This document shows positions 1-10,838 of a DNA stretch of 64,000 nt, piece by piece. The DNA lies in NCBI RefSeq assembly GCF_000426845.1, contig NZ_AUGD01000002.1, positions 248,001-312,000 on the forward strand, in the 5' to 3' direction. The stretch comes from Bradyrhizobium sp. in8p8 (GTDB lineage: Bacteria; Pseudomonadota; Alphaproteobacteria; Rhizobiales; Xanthobacteraceae). The notes beneath the pieces are model-generated. The model worked only from the letters and a program-made list of their open reading frames with translations. It was not told where the DNA came from and made no database searches. Each line of letters opens with the position of its first letter. Position 1 is the first letter of the stretch. Position numbers and translations under genes: made by a program.

Positions 1-46
1 CCGAAGCCACGGGAATGATGATCTTGATGCGTTTGGACGCACTCAT
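1..46 (-). CDS. Truncated CDS, N-terminus only
   Basis: An ATG at 44-46 on the minus strand opens a frame that runs off the left edge and gives MSASKRIKIIIPVAS. A purine-rich GGGGGCGAG lies about 6 nt upstream, a reasonable ribosome binding site. Fifteen residues are too few to name a family; the hydrophobic IKIIIPV strand would fit the first beta strand of a Rossmann-like or racemase-like enzyme, but that is only a guess. Confidence 0.45.
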   Translation of the reverse strand, partial: MSASKRIKIIIPVAS

Positions 47-82
47 GCGTGCTCGCCCCCTGCTCTGTCGATGGCCGTGGTG

Positions 83-115
83 CCCGGCGCGATCGGCGAA
101 TCGCCGCGCGCCGGG
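83..115. other. Strong hairpin upstream of the truncated left-edge gene
   Basis: CCCGGCGCG (83-91) pairs with CGCGCCGGG (107-115), with a further nested GGCG/CGCC pair inside. It has no T tract on either side. It lies in the probable 5' region of the left-edge minus-strand gene, so it may be a 5' UTR structure or a dispersed palindrome. Confidence 0.4.
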
Positions 116-220
116 CTGATGCCGGCCGAAACAACTGCCCTGCTTGATCGGCTAAGTCCCGTTACAAATGATTAAGATCACGGCAATTTTTGGCCCCAAC
201 CGCTGCGGCGGAGCCGGACT

Positions 221-433
221 CTAGCGGGCCGGTTCAATCACATTACAATTGGTGCGGCCCGACATCAGGCAGTCCTGCATCTTGCTTGCCGAGGTGAGGT
301 GGCGAGCAAGCCACCAGCCGACGGCGAGGATGACAAGCGTAATGATCAAGCCGGCAATGGCGCCGCGCCGATTGCCGACGGGTCGAGGTCTTCCAGCTGG
401 TTTGGGCTTCTGGCCCAGTTCGGGCTTGGACAT
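221..433 (-). CDS. Small single-pass membrane protein (hypothetical)
   Basis: A 70-aa protein. The N-terminal 24 residues are Lys/Pro/Arg-rich, followed by one hydrophobic segment (about residues 25-44, GAIAGLIITLVILAVGWW) and a short tail with two cysteines. The ATG at 431-433 is preferred over an in-frame TTG at 449-451 because AGGTGG sits 2-8 nt upstream of it. Positive charges before the membrane segment suggest the N-terminus stays in the cytoplasm. No family recognised. Confidence 0.6.
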   Translation of the reverse strand: MSKPELGQKPKPAGRPRPVGNRRGAIAGLIITLVILAVGWWLARHLTSASKMQDCLMSGRTNCNVIEPAR

Positions 434-503
434 GGCCACCTGATCGCGCAAGGGGCTCTATCACCTGTGCGGCGTCGCGTCACATCCCAATCCGCGCCCT
501 CAT

Positions 504-740
504 TCAGCCGCGCCGGGACGGAATAGCTTCCTTACCCGAGGTCTCGACCGCCGGGATCGCCTGCAGATCCCGCGGTGCGCAGCTCGTGAGCACGAAAGCG
601 GTCTGGGTGCATTCCCAATCCGCCCCAAGTACGGCACTTTCAATGGGCTGCGGACGGGCTAGCAGCACCGCGGCGCCGGTCAGGCTTGCCAGGACGAAGG
701 CGATTGAGAGCGCCTTCAGGTTGGGTCTGGAGAACGTCAT
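504..740 (-). CDS. Small exported or membrane-anchored protein (hypothetical)
   Basis: A 78-aa protein with a basic start, then a hydrophobic stretch (about residues 10-28, ALSIAFVLASLTGAAVLLA) that looks like a signal peptide or anchor. The mature part has two cysteines (in WECTQTAF and LTSCAPRD) that could form a disulfide. GGAG lies about 9 nt upstream of the ATG. No family recognised. It runs in the same direction as the 70-aa membrane protein downstream. Confidence 0.55.
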   Translation of the reverse strand: MTFSRPNLKALSIAFVLASLTGAAVLLARPQPIESAVLGADWECTQTAFVLTSCAPRDLQAIPAVETSGKEAIPSRRG

Positions 741-999
741 GGCTGTGCTCCGTCTCGTAGCGGGCGGACGCTAGGCGTCGCCCTCGTGCTCCCTTATGAG
801 GGAGATCACAATTCGGCAGTTTTTTCGGGCTACGAGAGATCGTCGGGGCGATTTCGTTGACCTGATCGGCTGCGATTTGGGTGGCTTCGCGACGCGCGGC
901 GATGTACACGCTTCTGCGTCGCGTGGCGCCTGCTATGCCCAGCCGACGTACCAACAGGCACGGATGTAGGATCGAAAGCGAGGAAGACAAGGCTCGTCG

Positions 1000-1347
1000 A
1001 TGAGTGGATTCAGGGAACCAGGTTTCGCAGACCGGCAAAAAGCGGCGCAAGAGGCGCGCAAGAATCTTTTGAACAAGTTCAAGTCGCAGCCGGGTCCCGA
1101 TGATCCCGCGGTGGCGGCGAAGCGTGCCGAACGCGAGGCTCTCGCGGCCAAGCGCGCCGAGGCGAAGGCTGCGCGCGAGGCCGAAAAGGCGGAGCAGAAG
1201 CGACGCGAGGAAGAGGCCAAGGCCGCCGAGGCCGCGCGGATCGCGCGCGAGGCTGAGGAGGCCGAAGCTCAGCGCGCTGCGCTGGAAGCCGAGCAGAAGG
1301 CCAAGCGCGACGCGCGCTATGCCGCCCGCAAGGCCAAGCGCAAGTAA
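1000..1347 (+). CDS. DUF6481-like coiled-coil protein
   Basis: A 115-aa protein made almost wholly of Ala, Glu, Lys and Arg after a short N-terminal motif, MSGFREPGFADRQKAAQEA. From about residue 40 to the end it should form one continuous charged helix or coiled coil. The N-terminal motif is typical of the DUF6481 family of alphaproteobacteria; function unknown. The codon bias (GCC/GCG, GAG, AAG) agrees with a real gene. The long overlapping frames here on the other strand and frame are shadows of this repetitive sequence. Confidence 0.8.
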   Translation: MSGFREPGFADRQKAAQEARKNLLNKFKSQPGPDDPAVAAKRAEREALAAKRAEAKAAREAEKAEQKRREEEAKAAEAARIAREAEEAEAQRAALEAEQKAKRDARYAARKAKRK

Positions 1348-1469
1348 GGCTTCTGGTCGCGTTCAATTGAACCAGAATTGAAGAACCTTCCGGAGGCTTC
1401 CAACGGCTGCCACCGGAAGTCGAGAGAGTGCGGCCGCCTCAATGTAGGCTCTGCTCCGAAGGCGAAGGA

Positions 1470-1715
1470 TCAGTTCTTCTTCATCATCCCGTCTTCCTTC
1501 TTCATGCCGTCCTTGGACATGTGGTCCTTCTTCATGCCGCCTTCCTTGGACATTGTGTCCTTCTTCATCATGCCGTCCTTGGACATCGTGTCCTTTTTCA
1601 TCATGCCGTCATCCTTGCCCATCTTGTCTTGGGCAAAGGCGGCCGGGGCAAACGCGAGGCCGAGCGAGAGAGCGGCAGCCGAGACGCCGAGCACGATGCG
1701 GGTGCGAATGGTCAT
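1470..1715 (-). CDS. Pentapeptide MXKDX repeat protein
   Basis: An 81-aa protein with a clear signal peptide (about residues 1-28, ending AAFAQ), followed by a mature part built from imperfect units of M-K-K-D-x and M-S-K-D/E-G. The DNA is correspondingly repetitive (1475-1620). The family is recognised as the pentapeptide MXKDX repeat proteins, small periplasmic proteins of unknown role rich in Met, Lys and Asp, which could bind metal. The repeat architecture is visible; metal binding is inference. Confidence 0.8.
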   Translation of the reverse strand: MTIRTRIVLGVSAAALSLGLAFAPAAFAQDKMGKDDGMMKKDTMSKDGMMKKDTMSKEGGMKKDHMSKDGMKKEDGMMKKN

Positions 1716-2116
1716 GGTTCATGTTCCCTTCGAGTGGTGGTTGTCAGCGACAGACGCCGCTATTTGATGTCGACGGATCGCGAGCCCGCCTTGTTACGCC
1801 CCCGCCGATAAAATTGGCGCGACCGACCTCGAGGATCTTCGAGCTTGCGAGGAGTCGGAAGTGTGCAGCGCAGCACGACCGGTACCTGCCGGAACATCCG
1901 GTCTCAAGCTGTCAGTTGAAAGAAGTTCGACTGAAGGACCGGCCAGGACGGGCGCAAGTGCCGGTCTCGATGCCCAAGCCCAAATCACAGCACAACAATA
2001 ATGCCCAAGGACATCCCGCCATGCTCGCTGCACCTGCCGCGCTGGGAGCTGCTGTTCGCGATCCATGGCAGACGTTGAACGGTCAGGCGGGTACCGCGCT
2101 ACGCCTCCCTGCCGTC
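1716..2116. other. 401-bp stretch without a supported gene
   Basis: It lies between the divergently placed promoter side of the MXKDX gene and the 3' end of the HMG-CoA lyase gene. Long open frames cross it on both strands (1553-2122 plus, 1794-2066 minus), but they have poor residue composition, no ribosome binding sites and no recognisable domain. Nothing else was seen. Confidence 0.5.
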
Positions 2117-3028
2117 CTATGAGGCGGCCCGCTTCTTCTTCGCGTTCAGCGCCGACGCCACGCGGCTGACGGGCGGCTTGCCCAGGAGGCCACTCATCGC
2201 GTTCGTGGCCGCGAGCAGCTTTTCCATGTCGATGCCCGTCCTGATGCCCATGCCTTCGAGCATGTAGACGACGTCTTCAGTCGCGACGTTGCCCGTGGCA
2301 CCTGGCGCGTAGGGGCAGCCGCCAAGGCCGCCGGCGGCGGCGTCGATGACGCTCACGCCCTCCTCCATCCCGGCATAGAGGTTGGCGAGCGCCTGGCCGT
2401 AGGTGTCGTGGAAATGCATCGCGAGTCTGGCCGGCGGAATGTTGGCCGCCACCGCGCGCAGCATCTCCTTGGCCCTGGTGGGCGTGCCGACGCCGATAGT
2501 GTCGCCGAGAGAGATCTCGTAGCAGCCGAGTTCGAACAGCGTACTCGCAAGGTCTGCGACCGCCTTCGGCTTGATCTCGCCGTCGAACGGGCAGCCGAGC
2601 ACGCAGGAGACATAGCCGCGCACCGGCACGCCGTCGGCCTTGGCACGCGCCAGCACCGGCTTGAACCGCTCGATCGACTCCGCAATCGTGCAGTTGATGT
2701 TCGCTCGCGAAAAGCCTTCCGAGGCCGCTGCAAACACGGAGACGACCCTGGCGCCCGCGGCGCGCGCGGCGTCATAGCCCTTCTCGTTCGGCACCAGCAC
2801 GTGAAATTCGGCGTCCTTGACGTGGCTGACGCCGCGCAGCACGGCGTCCGAGCTTGCCATCTGCGGGATCGCCTTGGGCGAGACGAAGGCGCCGACCTCG
2901 ACCGTATCGAGGCCGGCCTCAACCAGCGCCTCGATGAAGGCGATGCGCGCCTCGACGCTGACGGGAGTCTTCTCGTTCTGGAGGCCGTCGCGCGGGCCCA
3001 TTTCGATGATGCGGACTCGGTCGCTCAT
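2117..3028 (-). CDS. mvaB: Hydroxymethylglutaryl-CoA lyase
   Basis: A 303-aa enzyme that splits HMG-CoA into acetoacetate and acetyl-CoA, the last step of leucine degradation. Visible motifs are GPRDGLQNE near the N-terminus, HFHDTYGQALAN (metal-binding His pair) and GGLGGCPYAPGATGN with the catalytic Cys near residue 237. The ATG at 3026-3028 is chosen over an upstream in-frame start because GGGGAG lies just before it and conserved sequence begins at once. It starts one base after the mccA stop, so it is translationally coupled. It is the last gene of the ivd-mccB-mccA-mvaB operon. Confidence 0.93.
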   Translation of the reverse strand: MSDRVRIIEMGPRDGLQNEKTPVSVEARIAFIEALVEAGLDTVEVGAFVSPKAIPQMASSDAVLRGVSHVKDAEFHVLVPNEKGYDAARAAGARVVSVFAAASEGFSRANINCTIAESIERFKPVLARAKADGVPVRGYVSCVLGCPFDGEIKPKAVADLASTLFELGCYEISLGDTIGVGTPTRAKEMLRAVAANIPPARLAMHFHDTYGQALANLYAGMEEGVSVIDAAAGGLGGCPYAPGATGNVATEDVVYMLEGMGIRTGIDMEKLLAATNAMSGLLGKPPVSRVASALNAKKKRAAS

Positions 3029-3029
3029 G

Positions 3030-5033
<2,004 letters not shown>

Positions 5034-5037
5034 CGCA

Positions 5038-6642
5038 TCACATCCTGAACAGGCCGAACTTCGTCGGCTCGATCGGCGCATTCGACGCCGCCGAGAGGCC
5101 GAGGCCGAGCACGAGGCGCGTGTCGGCCGGATCGATCACGCCGTCGTCCCACAGCCGCGCGGTCGCATAATATGGATGCCCCTGGCTCTCATATTGCGCC
5201 CGAATCGGCTCGCGGAATTTGTCTTCCTCTTCCTTCGACCAGCTGTCGCCCTTGGCCTCGATATTGTCCCGGCGGACCTGGCTCAGCACCATCGAGGCCT
5301 GCTCGCCGCCCATGACAGAGATGCGCGCGTTCGGCCACATCCAGAGGAAGCGCGGCGAGTAGGCGCGGCCGCACATGCCGTAATTGCCCGCGCCGTAGGA
5401 GCCGCCGATCACCACCGTGAATTTGGGCACCGAGGCCGTCGCGACCGCCGTCACCAGCTTGGCGCCGTCGCGGGCGATGCCGCCGGCCTCATACTTCTTG
5501 CCCACCATGAAGCCGGTGATGTTCTGCAAGAAGACCAGCGGAATGCCACGCTGGCAGCACAGCTCGATGAAATGCGCCCCCTTCAGCGAGCTCTCGCTGA
5601 ACAGGATGCCGTTGTTGGCGATGATGCCGACCGGATAACCCCAGATGTGGGCGAAGCCGCACACCAGGGTCGTGCCATAGAGCTTCTTGAACTCGTCGAA
5701 CTCGGAGCCATCGACCACACGCGCGATGATGTCGCGCACGTCGAACGGCTTGCGGCCGTCGACCGGCACCACGCCATAGATTTCCTCCGCCGCAAACAGC
5801 GGCTCGCGGGGCGGATGCATATTGAGGTTCGGCCGCGCGGGTGGCTTCAGCGTGCCGACGATGCGCCGCGCAATGCCGATCGCATGGGCATCGTTCTGGG
5901 CATAGTGGTCGGTCACCCCGGACTGGCGCGAATGCACGTCGGCGCCGCCAAGCTCCTCCGCGCTGACGACCTCGCCGGTCGCAGCCTTCACCAGCGGCGG
6001 CCCGCCAAGGAAGATGGTGCCTTGATTGCGGACGATGATGCTCTCATCCGACATCGCCGGCACATAGGCGCCGCCCGCGGTGCAGGAGCCCATCACGATC
6101 GCGATCTGCGGAATGCCTTGCGATGACATCTGCGCCTGGTTGTAGAAGATGCGACCGAAATGCCGCTCGTCGGGAAAGATCTCGTCCTGCAGCGGCAGGA
6201 AGGCGCCGCCGGAATCGACCATGTAGACGCAAGGAAGATTGTTCTGCCGCGCGACGTCCTGCGCGCGCAGATGTTTCTTCACGGTCATCGGATAATAAGT
6301 GCCGCCCTTGATGGTGGCGTCGTTGGCGACGATCACGCATTCGCGGCCCGCAATGCGCCCCACCCCGGTGACGACGCTCGCCGAATGCACATCGCCACCA
6401 TAAAGGCCATAGGCCGCGAGCGGCGACAGCTCCAGGAACGACGTTCCCGGGTCGACCAGCAGATCGACGCGCTGGCGCGCCAGCATCTTGCCACGCGCGG
6501 TGTGGCGGTTGCGCGAGACCTCGCCGCCGCCGCCGGCGACCTGGCTGAGCTTCTCGCGCAAGTCGGCGACGAGCGCGCGCATGGCCTCGGAATTGCGCGC
6601 AAAGTCTGATGAAGACGGATCGATGCTGGAATGGAGCGGCAT
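5038..6642 (-). CDS. mccB: Methylcrotonyl-CoA carboxylase, carboxyltransferase beta subunit
   Basis: A 534-aa carboxyltransferase of the crotonase-fold family. Readable landmarks include [20 protein letters not shown], the acyl-CoA site region [15 protein letters not shown], and [18 protein letters not shown] in the C-terminal half, all typical of MCC beta subunits. Length and order match full-length relatives. It transfers CO2 from biotin on MccA to 3-methylcrotonyl-CoA. It lies 24 nt downstream of ivd and 4 nt before mccA, so the three are almost surely one transcript. Confidence 0.93.
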   Translation of the reverse strand: MPLHSSIDPSSSDFARNSEAMRALVADLREKLSQVAGGGGEVSRNRHTARGKMLARQRVDLLVDPGTSFLELSPLAAYGLYGGDVHSASVVTGVGRIAGRECVIVANDATIKGGTYYPMTVKKHLRAQDVARQNNLPCVYMVDSGGAFLPLQDEIFPDERHFGRIFYNQAQMSSQGIPQIAIVMGSCTAGGAYVPAMSDESIIVRNQGTIFLGGPPLVKAATGEVVSAEELGGADVHSRQSGVTDHYAQNDAHAIGIARRIVGTLKPPARPNLNMHPPREPLFAAEEIYGVVPVDGRKPFDVRDIIARVVDGSEFDEFKKLYGTTLVCGFAHIWGYPVGIIANNGILFSESSLKGAHFIELCCQRGIPLVFLQNITGFMVGKKYEAGGIARDGAKLVTAVATASVPKFTVVIGGSYGAGNYGMCGRAYSPRFLWMWPNARISVMGGEQASMVLSQVRRDNIEAKGDSWSKEEEDKFREPIRAQYESQGHPYYATARLWDDGVIDPADTRLVLGLGLSAASNAPIEPTKFGLFRM

Positions 6643-6666
6643 GGTGATTCCAATGAAGTGAAACGT

Positions 6667-7839
6667 TTAGGCCGTCTCGGCCATCAGCTCGCGGCCGATC
6701 AGCATGCGGCGGACCTCCGAGGTGCCGGCGCCGATCTCGTAGAGCTTGGCGTCCCGCCACAGACGCCCCACAGGGAATTCGTTGGTGTAGCCGACGCCGC
6801 CGAGCGCCTGAATCGCCTCGCCGGCCATCCATGTCGCCTTCTCCGCGGAATAGAGGATTGCGGCCGCCGCATCCTTGCGCAAGGTACGCGCATGGTCGGC
6901 GCGATCGCAAGCGCGCCCAACCGCATAGACATAGGCGCGCGTGGCTTGCCAGGTCGAATACATGTCGGCGAGCTTGCCCTGCATCAGCTGGAAGTCGCCG
7001 ATCGGCTGGCCGAACTGCTTGCGCTCGTGCATGTAGGGAACCACCGCGTCCATGCAGGCCGCCATGATCCCGAGGGGGCCGCCTGAGAGCACCGCGCGCT
7101 CATAGTCGAGGCCGGACATCAGCACCTTGACACCCTCGCCCACCTTGCCGAGCACGTTCTCCTCCGGCACCTCGCATTCGTCGAAGAACAGCGGATAGGT
7201 GTTGGAGCCGCGCATGCCGAGCTTGTCGAGATGCTGGCCGTGGGTGAAGCCCTTGAAGCCCTTCTCGATCAGGAACGCCGTCATGCCGCGCGGGCCGGCC
7301 TCCGGATCGGTCTTGGCGTAGACCACGAGCACGTCGGCGTCGCCGCCGTTGGTGATCCACATCTTGGAGCCGTTGAGCACATAACGGTCGCCGCGCTTGT
7401 CGGCGCGCAGTTTCATGGAGACCACGTCGGAGCCGGCCCCGGGCTCGGACATCGCGAGCGCGCCGACATATTCGCCTGAGATCAGCTTGGGCAGATAACG
7501 CTGCCGTTGCGCATCGTTGCCGTTGCGGCGGATCTGGTTGACGCAAAGATTTGAATGGGCGCCGTAGGACAGCCCCACCGCCGCCGAGCCGCGCGAAATC
7601 TCCTCCATGGCGACGATGTGGGCGAGATAGCCCATGTTGGAGCCGCCATATTGGTCCGGCGCGGTCATGCCGAGCAGCCCAAGGTCGCCGAAGCGCTTCC
7701 AGAGGTCCGCGGGGAACAGGTTTGCTTTCTCGATCTCGGCGGCGCGCGGGGTGATCTCCGCCTCGACGAAGGCGCGGAGCGTGTCGCGCAGCAGGCTGAT
7801 GTCTTCGCCCAGATCGAAGTCGATGCTCGGGATGTTCAA
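6667..7839 (-). CDS. ivd: Isovaleryl-CoA dehydrogenase
   Basis: A 390-aa acyl-CoA dehydrogenase that oxidises isovaleryl-CoA to 3-methylcrotonyl-CoA with FAD. The catalytic glutamate is in [13 protein letters not shown] near residue 246, the position typical of isovaleryl-CoA dehydrogenases. FAD and substrate motifs [11 protein letters not shown] and [11 protein letters not shown] are present, and the C-terminal [20 protein letters not shown] region is intact. The start is TTG (7837-7839), supported by GGGAGG 7 nt upstream; no ATG fits the conserved N-terminus. First gene of the leucine-degradation operon and divergent from the AraC-type regulator. Confidence 0.93.
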   Translation of the reverse strand: MNIPSIDFDLGEDISLLRDTLRAFVEAEITPRAAEIEKANLFPADLWKRFGDLGLLGMTAPDQYGGSNMGYLAHIVAMEEISRGSAAVGLSYGAHSNLCVNQIRRNGNDAQRQRYLPKLISGEYVGALAMSEPGAGSDVVSMKLRADKRGDRYVLNGSKMWITNGGDADVLVVYAKTDPEAGPRGMTAFLIEKGFKGFTHGQHLDKLGMRGSNTYPLFFDECEVPEENVLGKVGEGVKVLMSGLDYERAVLSGGPLGIMAACMDAVVPYMHERKQFGQPIGDFQLMQGKLADMYSTWQATRAYVYAVGRACDRADHARTLRKDAAAAILYSAEKATWMAGEAIQALGGVGYTNEFPVGRLWRDAKLYEIGAGTSEVRRMLIGRELMAETA

Positions 7840-7950
7840 GGCGATTCCTCCCTATTTTGGGGTCCGAACCTAGCCCGGTGCCGGCCCTCTTGCGGTCGAA
7901 AAGGTTGCATTTTCCGCCAAACTTGGCGAGGATTTTCGAAAGGAACTCCG
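7840..7950. promoter_or_regulatory. Divergent promoter region of ivd operon and AraC-type regulator
   Basis: Only 111 bp separate the ivd start and the regulator start, so both promoters and any operator must lie here or just inside the genes. A short TTCGAAA stretch (7934-7940) is visible. No MerR-type LiuR palindrome was recognised. The regulator has a clear AAGGA Shine-Dalgarno. Confidence 0.5.
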
Positions 7951-8979
7951 ATGCCTTTTCAAGCCGCCACCGCAATCCCGCGCCGCGCCGTGACCCCCGC
8001 GGCCTTCGTCCGCGGCGTGGTTGCCGCTTATGAGCGATACGGCCTCGATCCCGCGGAGGCATTGAGCCGGGCCCAGGTCGCGCCAGACCTCGTCAATTCT
8101 CCGGATGGGCGGGTCACCGCCACCCAGTTCGAGGCGCTGGCAGACCATGCCATGCGCGAGCTCGACGACGAGGCGCTCGGCTGGTTCTCGCGGCGGCTGC
8201 CTTGGGGCACCTATGGCATGTTGTGCCGGGCCTCGATCACCGCGCCGACGCTGGAGGTCGCGCTCAAGCGCTGGTGCCGGCACCACCGTCTCGTTACCGA
8301 AGATGTGTTGCTCGATCTCGCGGTTGGCAAAGAGACCGCAATCGTGTCGATCCGTGAGCTGCGCGACCTCGGGTCTTTCCGCGAGTTCTGCCTGGTCACG
8401 CTACTTCGCTACGTACTCGGCTTCTCGTGCTGGGCCGTCGACTCCCGGATCGCGCTCCGGGCGGCCGAGTTCCCCTTCGCCGAGCCCAGCCACGTCTCGG
8501 TCTATCCGACCATATTTTGCAGGACTGTCCGCTTCGATGCGGACCGTGCGGCAATCGTCTTCGACAAGCACTATCTTTCGCTGCCGCTGACGCGCAGCGC
8601 GGCCGATCTCGACAACATGCTCAAGGGCGCGCTAAGGCTGACCGTGCTGCCCTACCGCCGCGACCGGCTGCTGGTCGAGCGTGTCCGCCGCGTGCTGCGC
8701 CATGCGCGCGGACGCGTCCTCGGCGCCGAGGATGTCGCAAGCGAGCTCGCGCTCTCCACCCGCACCATGCACCGCCGCCTCCGGGAGGAGTCCACCTCGC
8801 TGCGCGATCTCAAGGAAGAGGCGAAGTTCGAGCTCGCCAAGCAGGAGCTGATGCGCGGCCGCACTCCGATCAAGCGCATCGCGGAGATCGCCGGCTTCCG
8901 CAACGAGAAGAGCTTCTCCCGCGCCTTCCGCAGCTGGACCGGCGCAAGCCCGCGCGAATTTCGCGGCCGCTATCGCTGA
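7951..8979 (+). CDS. AraC-family transcriptional regulator, probable regulator of leucine catabolism
   Basis: A 342-aa protein with an N-terminal arabinose-binding-like domain of the AraC type (about residues 15-205) and a C-terminal double helix-turn-helix (about 245-340). The latter includes ELALSTRTMHRRLREESTS and IAEIAGFRNEKSFSRAFRSW, the hallmark of the family. The ATG at 7951 has AAGGA 8 nt upstream; an upstream in-frame extension to 7555 is antisense to ivd and rejected. Its position divergent to ivd suggests that it controls that operon and may sense a branched acyl-CoA or acid; that is inference. Confidence 0.88.
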   Translation: MPFQAATAIPRRAVTPAAFVRGVVAAYERYGLDPAEALSRAQVAPDLVNSPDGRVTATQFEALADHAMRELDDEALGWFSRRLPWGTYGMLCRASITAPTLEVALKRWCRHHRLVTEDVLLDLAVGKETAIVSIRELRDLGSFREFCLVTLLRYVLGFSCWAVDSRIALRAAEFPFAEPSHVSVYPTIFCRTVRFDADRAAIVFDKHYLSLPLTRSAADLDNMLKGALRLTVLPYRRDRLLVERVRRVLRHARGRVLGAEDVASELALSTRTMHRRLREESTSLRDLKEEAKFELAKQELMRGRTPIKRIAEIAGFRNEKSFSRAFRSWTGASPREFRGRYR

Positions 8980-9076
8980 GGCGCAAGCCAGTGCGATCTG
9001 GCTTAATTGCTCTGTATCGGCGGCCCCGACATGGGTCGCAGACCGCAACGTCGCCAAGCTGCTCTCGCTTGCAGCC

Positions 9077-9376
9077 CTAGTTCGAGTTGGTCTGTCCGCC
9101 CGGTCGAAGCTTGCGCGATCGCGACTGTTTCGGCTGCAAGGCGAACGCGTCGTTCGCGGTCTTGGCGCCGCCGCTCTGCGAGCAGATGCCGCCGATGCCA
9201 GCGGTTGCGGCCCGGCACGCCTCCATCGTCGGATAGCCGCAGCCATGAGCGGCCTGGGCGCCGTTGGTGATGCAGTATTCTTCCGCCTGTGTTGCTGCGG
9301 GTGCGGTCATCGTGAGCAACGCGGACGCAAACAGCGTTGCAGCGGATGCGACGAACGTGTTCGAAATCGATGTCAT
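9077..9376 (-). CDS. DUF3551 small exported protein
   Basis: A 99-aa protein with a signal peptide (about residues 1-31, ending AATQAEEY). A short Cys-containing domain follows, EYCITNGAQAAHGCGYPTME then GGICSQ, which matches the DUF3551 family abundant in Bradyrhizobium. Four or more cysteines suggest disulfides in the periplasm. The tail is basic and low in complexity. Function unknown. It stands alone, with about 200 bp of non-coding DNA before the Lrp gene. Confidence 0.75.
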   Translation of the reverse strand: MTSISNTFVASAATLFASALLTMTAPAATQAEEYCITNGAQAAHGCGYPTMEACRAATAGIGGICSQSGGAKTANDAFALQPKQSRSRKLRPGGQTNSN

Positions 9377-9583
9377 GGAGTCTGTTCCTGCTTCAGGGTC
9401 TCACAAGAGACCCTCGGCATGCCAAGCATGCTGAGGTTCACATCTTGGAGCTAAGCGGCGCACAGGAACCAGCAATCACGGCCCAGCGCATTGCAGGACT
9501 TCAAAAATCACATGTTGCACTTAGGTGATTAACTCATACTTAATGTGCGCAGTTTCATTCTCATCTGGGGAGTGTTCAGATCG

Positions 9584-10075
9584 CTATCCTGCCGGCGCCG
9601 CGGAGACCTCCTGCAGCGGCAGGGGCACATCCTTTGCGACGCCCAGCACGGGGAAGCTGCGGACGTTCTTCACGTTGGGCATCGCCGCGAAATGCAGGAG
9701 TTGCTGGCGCATGCTCTCGACACTCGGCGCGACGCATTTCAGCAGATAATCGGTATCGCCCGAAATCCGCCAGCACTGCTGGATGCGCGGGATTGCGGCG
9801 ATCGAGCCCTCGAATGCCTCCAGCACCGGCTGGGCTTGGCTGCCGAGCTGGATCGAGACGAACGACGTCACCTCATAGCCAAGCAGCCGCTCGTCGATGA
9901 CGGCGCGCACCGCCCGGATCACGCCCCGGCTGAACAGCGATTTCAGCCGCCGCAGGCAGTTCGGCGCGGACACGCCAACGCGCAGCGCCAGCTCGTTGTT
10001 GCGAACCCGCCCGTCCTGCTGGAGCTCGGACAAAATTTTCAGATCGATGCCGTCGAGCTGGTCACGCCCGGCCAT
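9584..10075 (-). CDS. Lrp/AsnC-family transcriptional regulator
   Basis: A 163-aa protein of usual Lrp length. The N-terminal helix-turn-helix spans about residues 6-60 (DGIDLKILSELQQDGRVRNN, then LALRVGVSAPNCLRRLKSL). A C-terminal RAM domain of about 75 residues follows, with IQQCWRISGDTDYLLKC as the typical ligand-sensing core. Such proteins bind amino acids and form octamers. The target is unknown; it has no operon partner here, so it may regulate a distant gene or itself. Confidence 0.9.
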   Translation of the reverse strand: MAGRDQLDGIDLKILSELQQDGRVRNNELALRVGVSAPNCLRRLKSLFSRGVIRAVRAVIDERLLGYEVTSFVSIQLGSQAQPVLEAFEGSIAAIPRIQQCWRISGDTDYLLKCVAPSVESMRQQLLHFAAMPNVKNVRSFPVLGVAKDVPLPLQEVSAAPAG

Positions 10076-10179
10076 CTCCTAACCTCGCCGATGAGCTGTC
10101 ATGCGCGGTAGCGAAGCACGAGGCCAAATTGCTGCCAAGGGGCTCTCGCGGCGGGCGGCCGGCGGCCCTCCTCATCAGG

Positions 10180-10248
10180 CCGGGCTTGTCCCAGTCATCC
10201 ACATTCCTTCATCGGCTACCAAAACGTGAATGCCCGGGACAAGCCCGG
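10180..10248. repeat. Dispersed palindrome with CCGGGCTTGTCCC arms
   Basis: CCGGGCTTGTCCC (10180-10192) is the exact reverse complement of GGGACAAGCCCGG (10236-10248). A shorter GCCCGGG/CCCGGGC pair overlaps the right arm. It lies in the gap between two minus-strand genes, as expected for a dispersed REP-like element of bradyrhizobial genomes. It might also end transcripts, although no T tract follows. Confidence 0.6.
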
Positions 10249-10278
10249 GCATGCCGTGCCGATGGCACTCGTCGAGGA

Positions 10279-10584
10279 TCAATGCGTCCAGGGTTCGCCG
10301 CGTCGGAACGAGAAATTGTCGGCATAGGCGACCGGGCGGCGGATCGATTCCTTCGGCTCGATCACCTGGTAGGCGATACCCTTGCGCTCGCAATAGGCGA
10401 TCGCCTCTTCCTTGCTGTGGAAGCGCAGCGTGATCTGCTGCTTCATGTCGGCCGACGAGGTCCATCCCATCAGCGGCTCGACCGAACGCGGCTGCTCCGG
10501 CTCGTAGTCGAGCTGCCATTCCCGGGTCTTGGACCGGCCGGATTGCATCGCGTTCTTGGCGGGCTTGAAAATGCGTGCGGTCAT
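10279..10584 (-). CDS. NADH dehydrogenase accessory subunit, NDUFS4/18-kDa type
   Basis: A 101-aa protein with the complex I NDUFS4 (ETC_C1) signature. MTARIFKPAKNAMQSG is followed by WQLDYEPEQPRSVEPLMGWT, then FHSKEEAIAYCERKGIAYQV and a C-terminal YADNFSFRRGEPWTH. It is an accessory subunit of the peripheral arm of alphaproteobacterial complex I. The ATG at 10582-10584 is preferred over the longer frame because conserved sequence begins there. As usual in this group, it is encoded away from the main nuo operon. Confidence 0.9.
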   Translation of the reverse strand: MTARIFKPAKNAMQSGRSKTREWQLDYEPEQPRSVEPLMGWTSSADMKQQITLRFHSKEEAIAYCERKGIAYQVIEPKESIRRPVAYADNFSFRRGEPWTH

Positions 10585-10838
10585 GGTTGGTCCGGGCCTC
10601 TTGGTCTTTTCGTCCGATTCCGATGCGTCACGGTGGCAGTTGGTGGAAACCTCGGGGATAGTATAGAGACACCGACCGGGAACTGATCGGTGATTCCGGG
10701 CCCTCCCGGCACCCTCGCCAACGGTATAGTCATTATGCTGCACCGTGACAATTGCGTACCCGCCTTCGCCGGGATGCCACCCGGCGGTACTTTGTCGTCG
10801 ACACCAGCGTATCCGTCCCCTTCGAGAGCTCCCGTCGC

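Noticed and set aside
1470..1620. Repeat run considered as a CRISPR-like array
   Set aside because: The repeats are short, in frame, contiguous and encode the MXKDX units; there are no spacers or cas genes.
1553..2122. 189-codon plus-strand frame
   Set aside because: Antisense to the MXKDX repeat and running through non-coding DNA; Cys/Arg/Pro/Ser-heavy composition and no domain.
7555..7950. N-terminal extension of the AraC-type regulator (132 codons)
   Set aside because: It lies antisense to ivd, has shadow-like composition, and the ATG at 7951 has a good ribosome binding site and starts the conserved domain.
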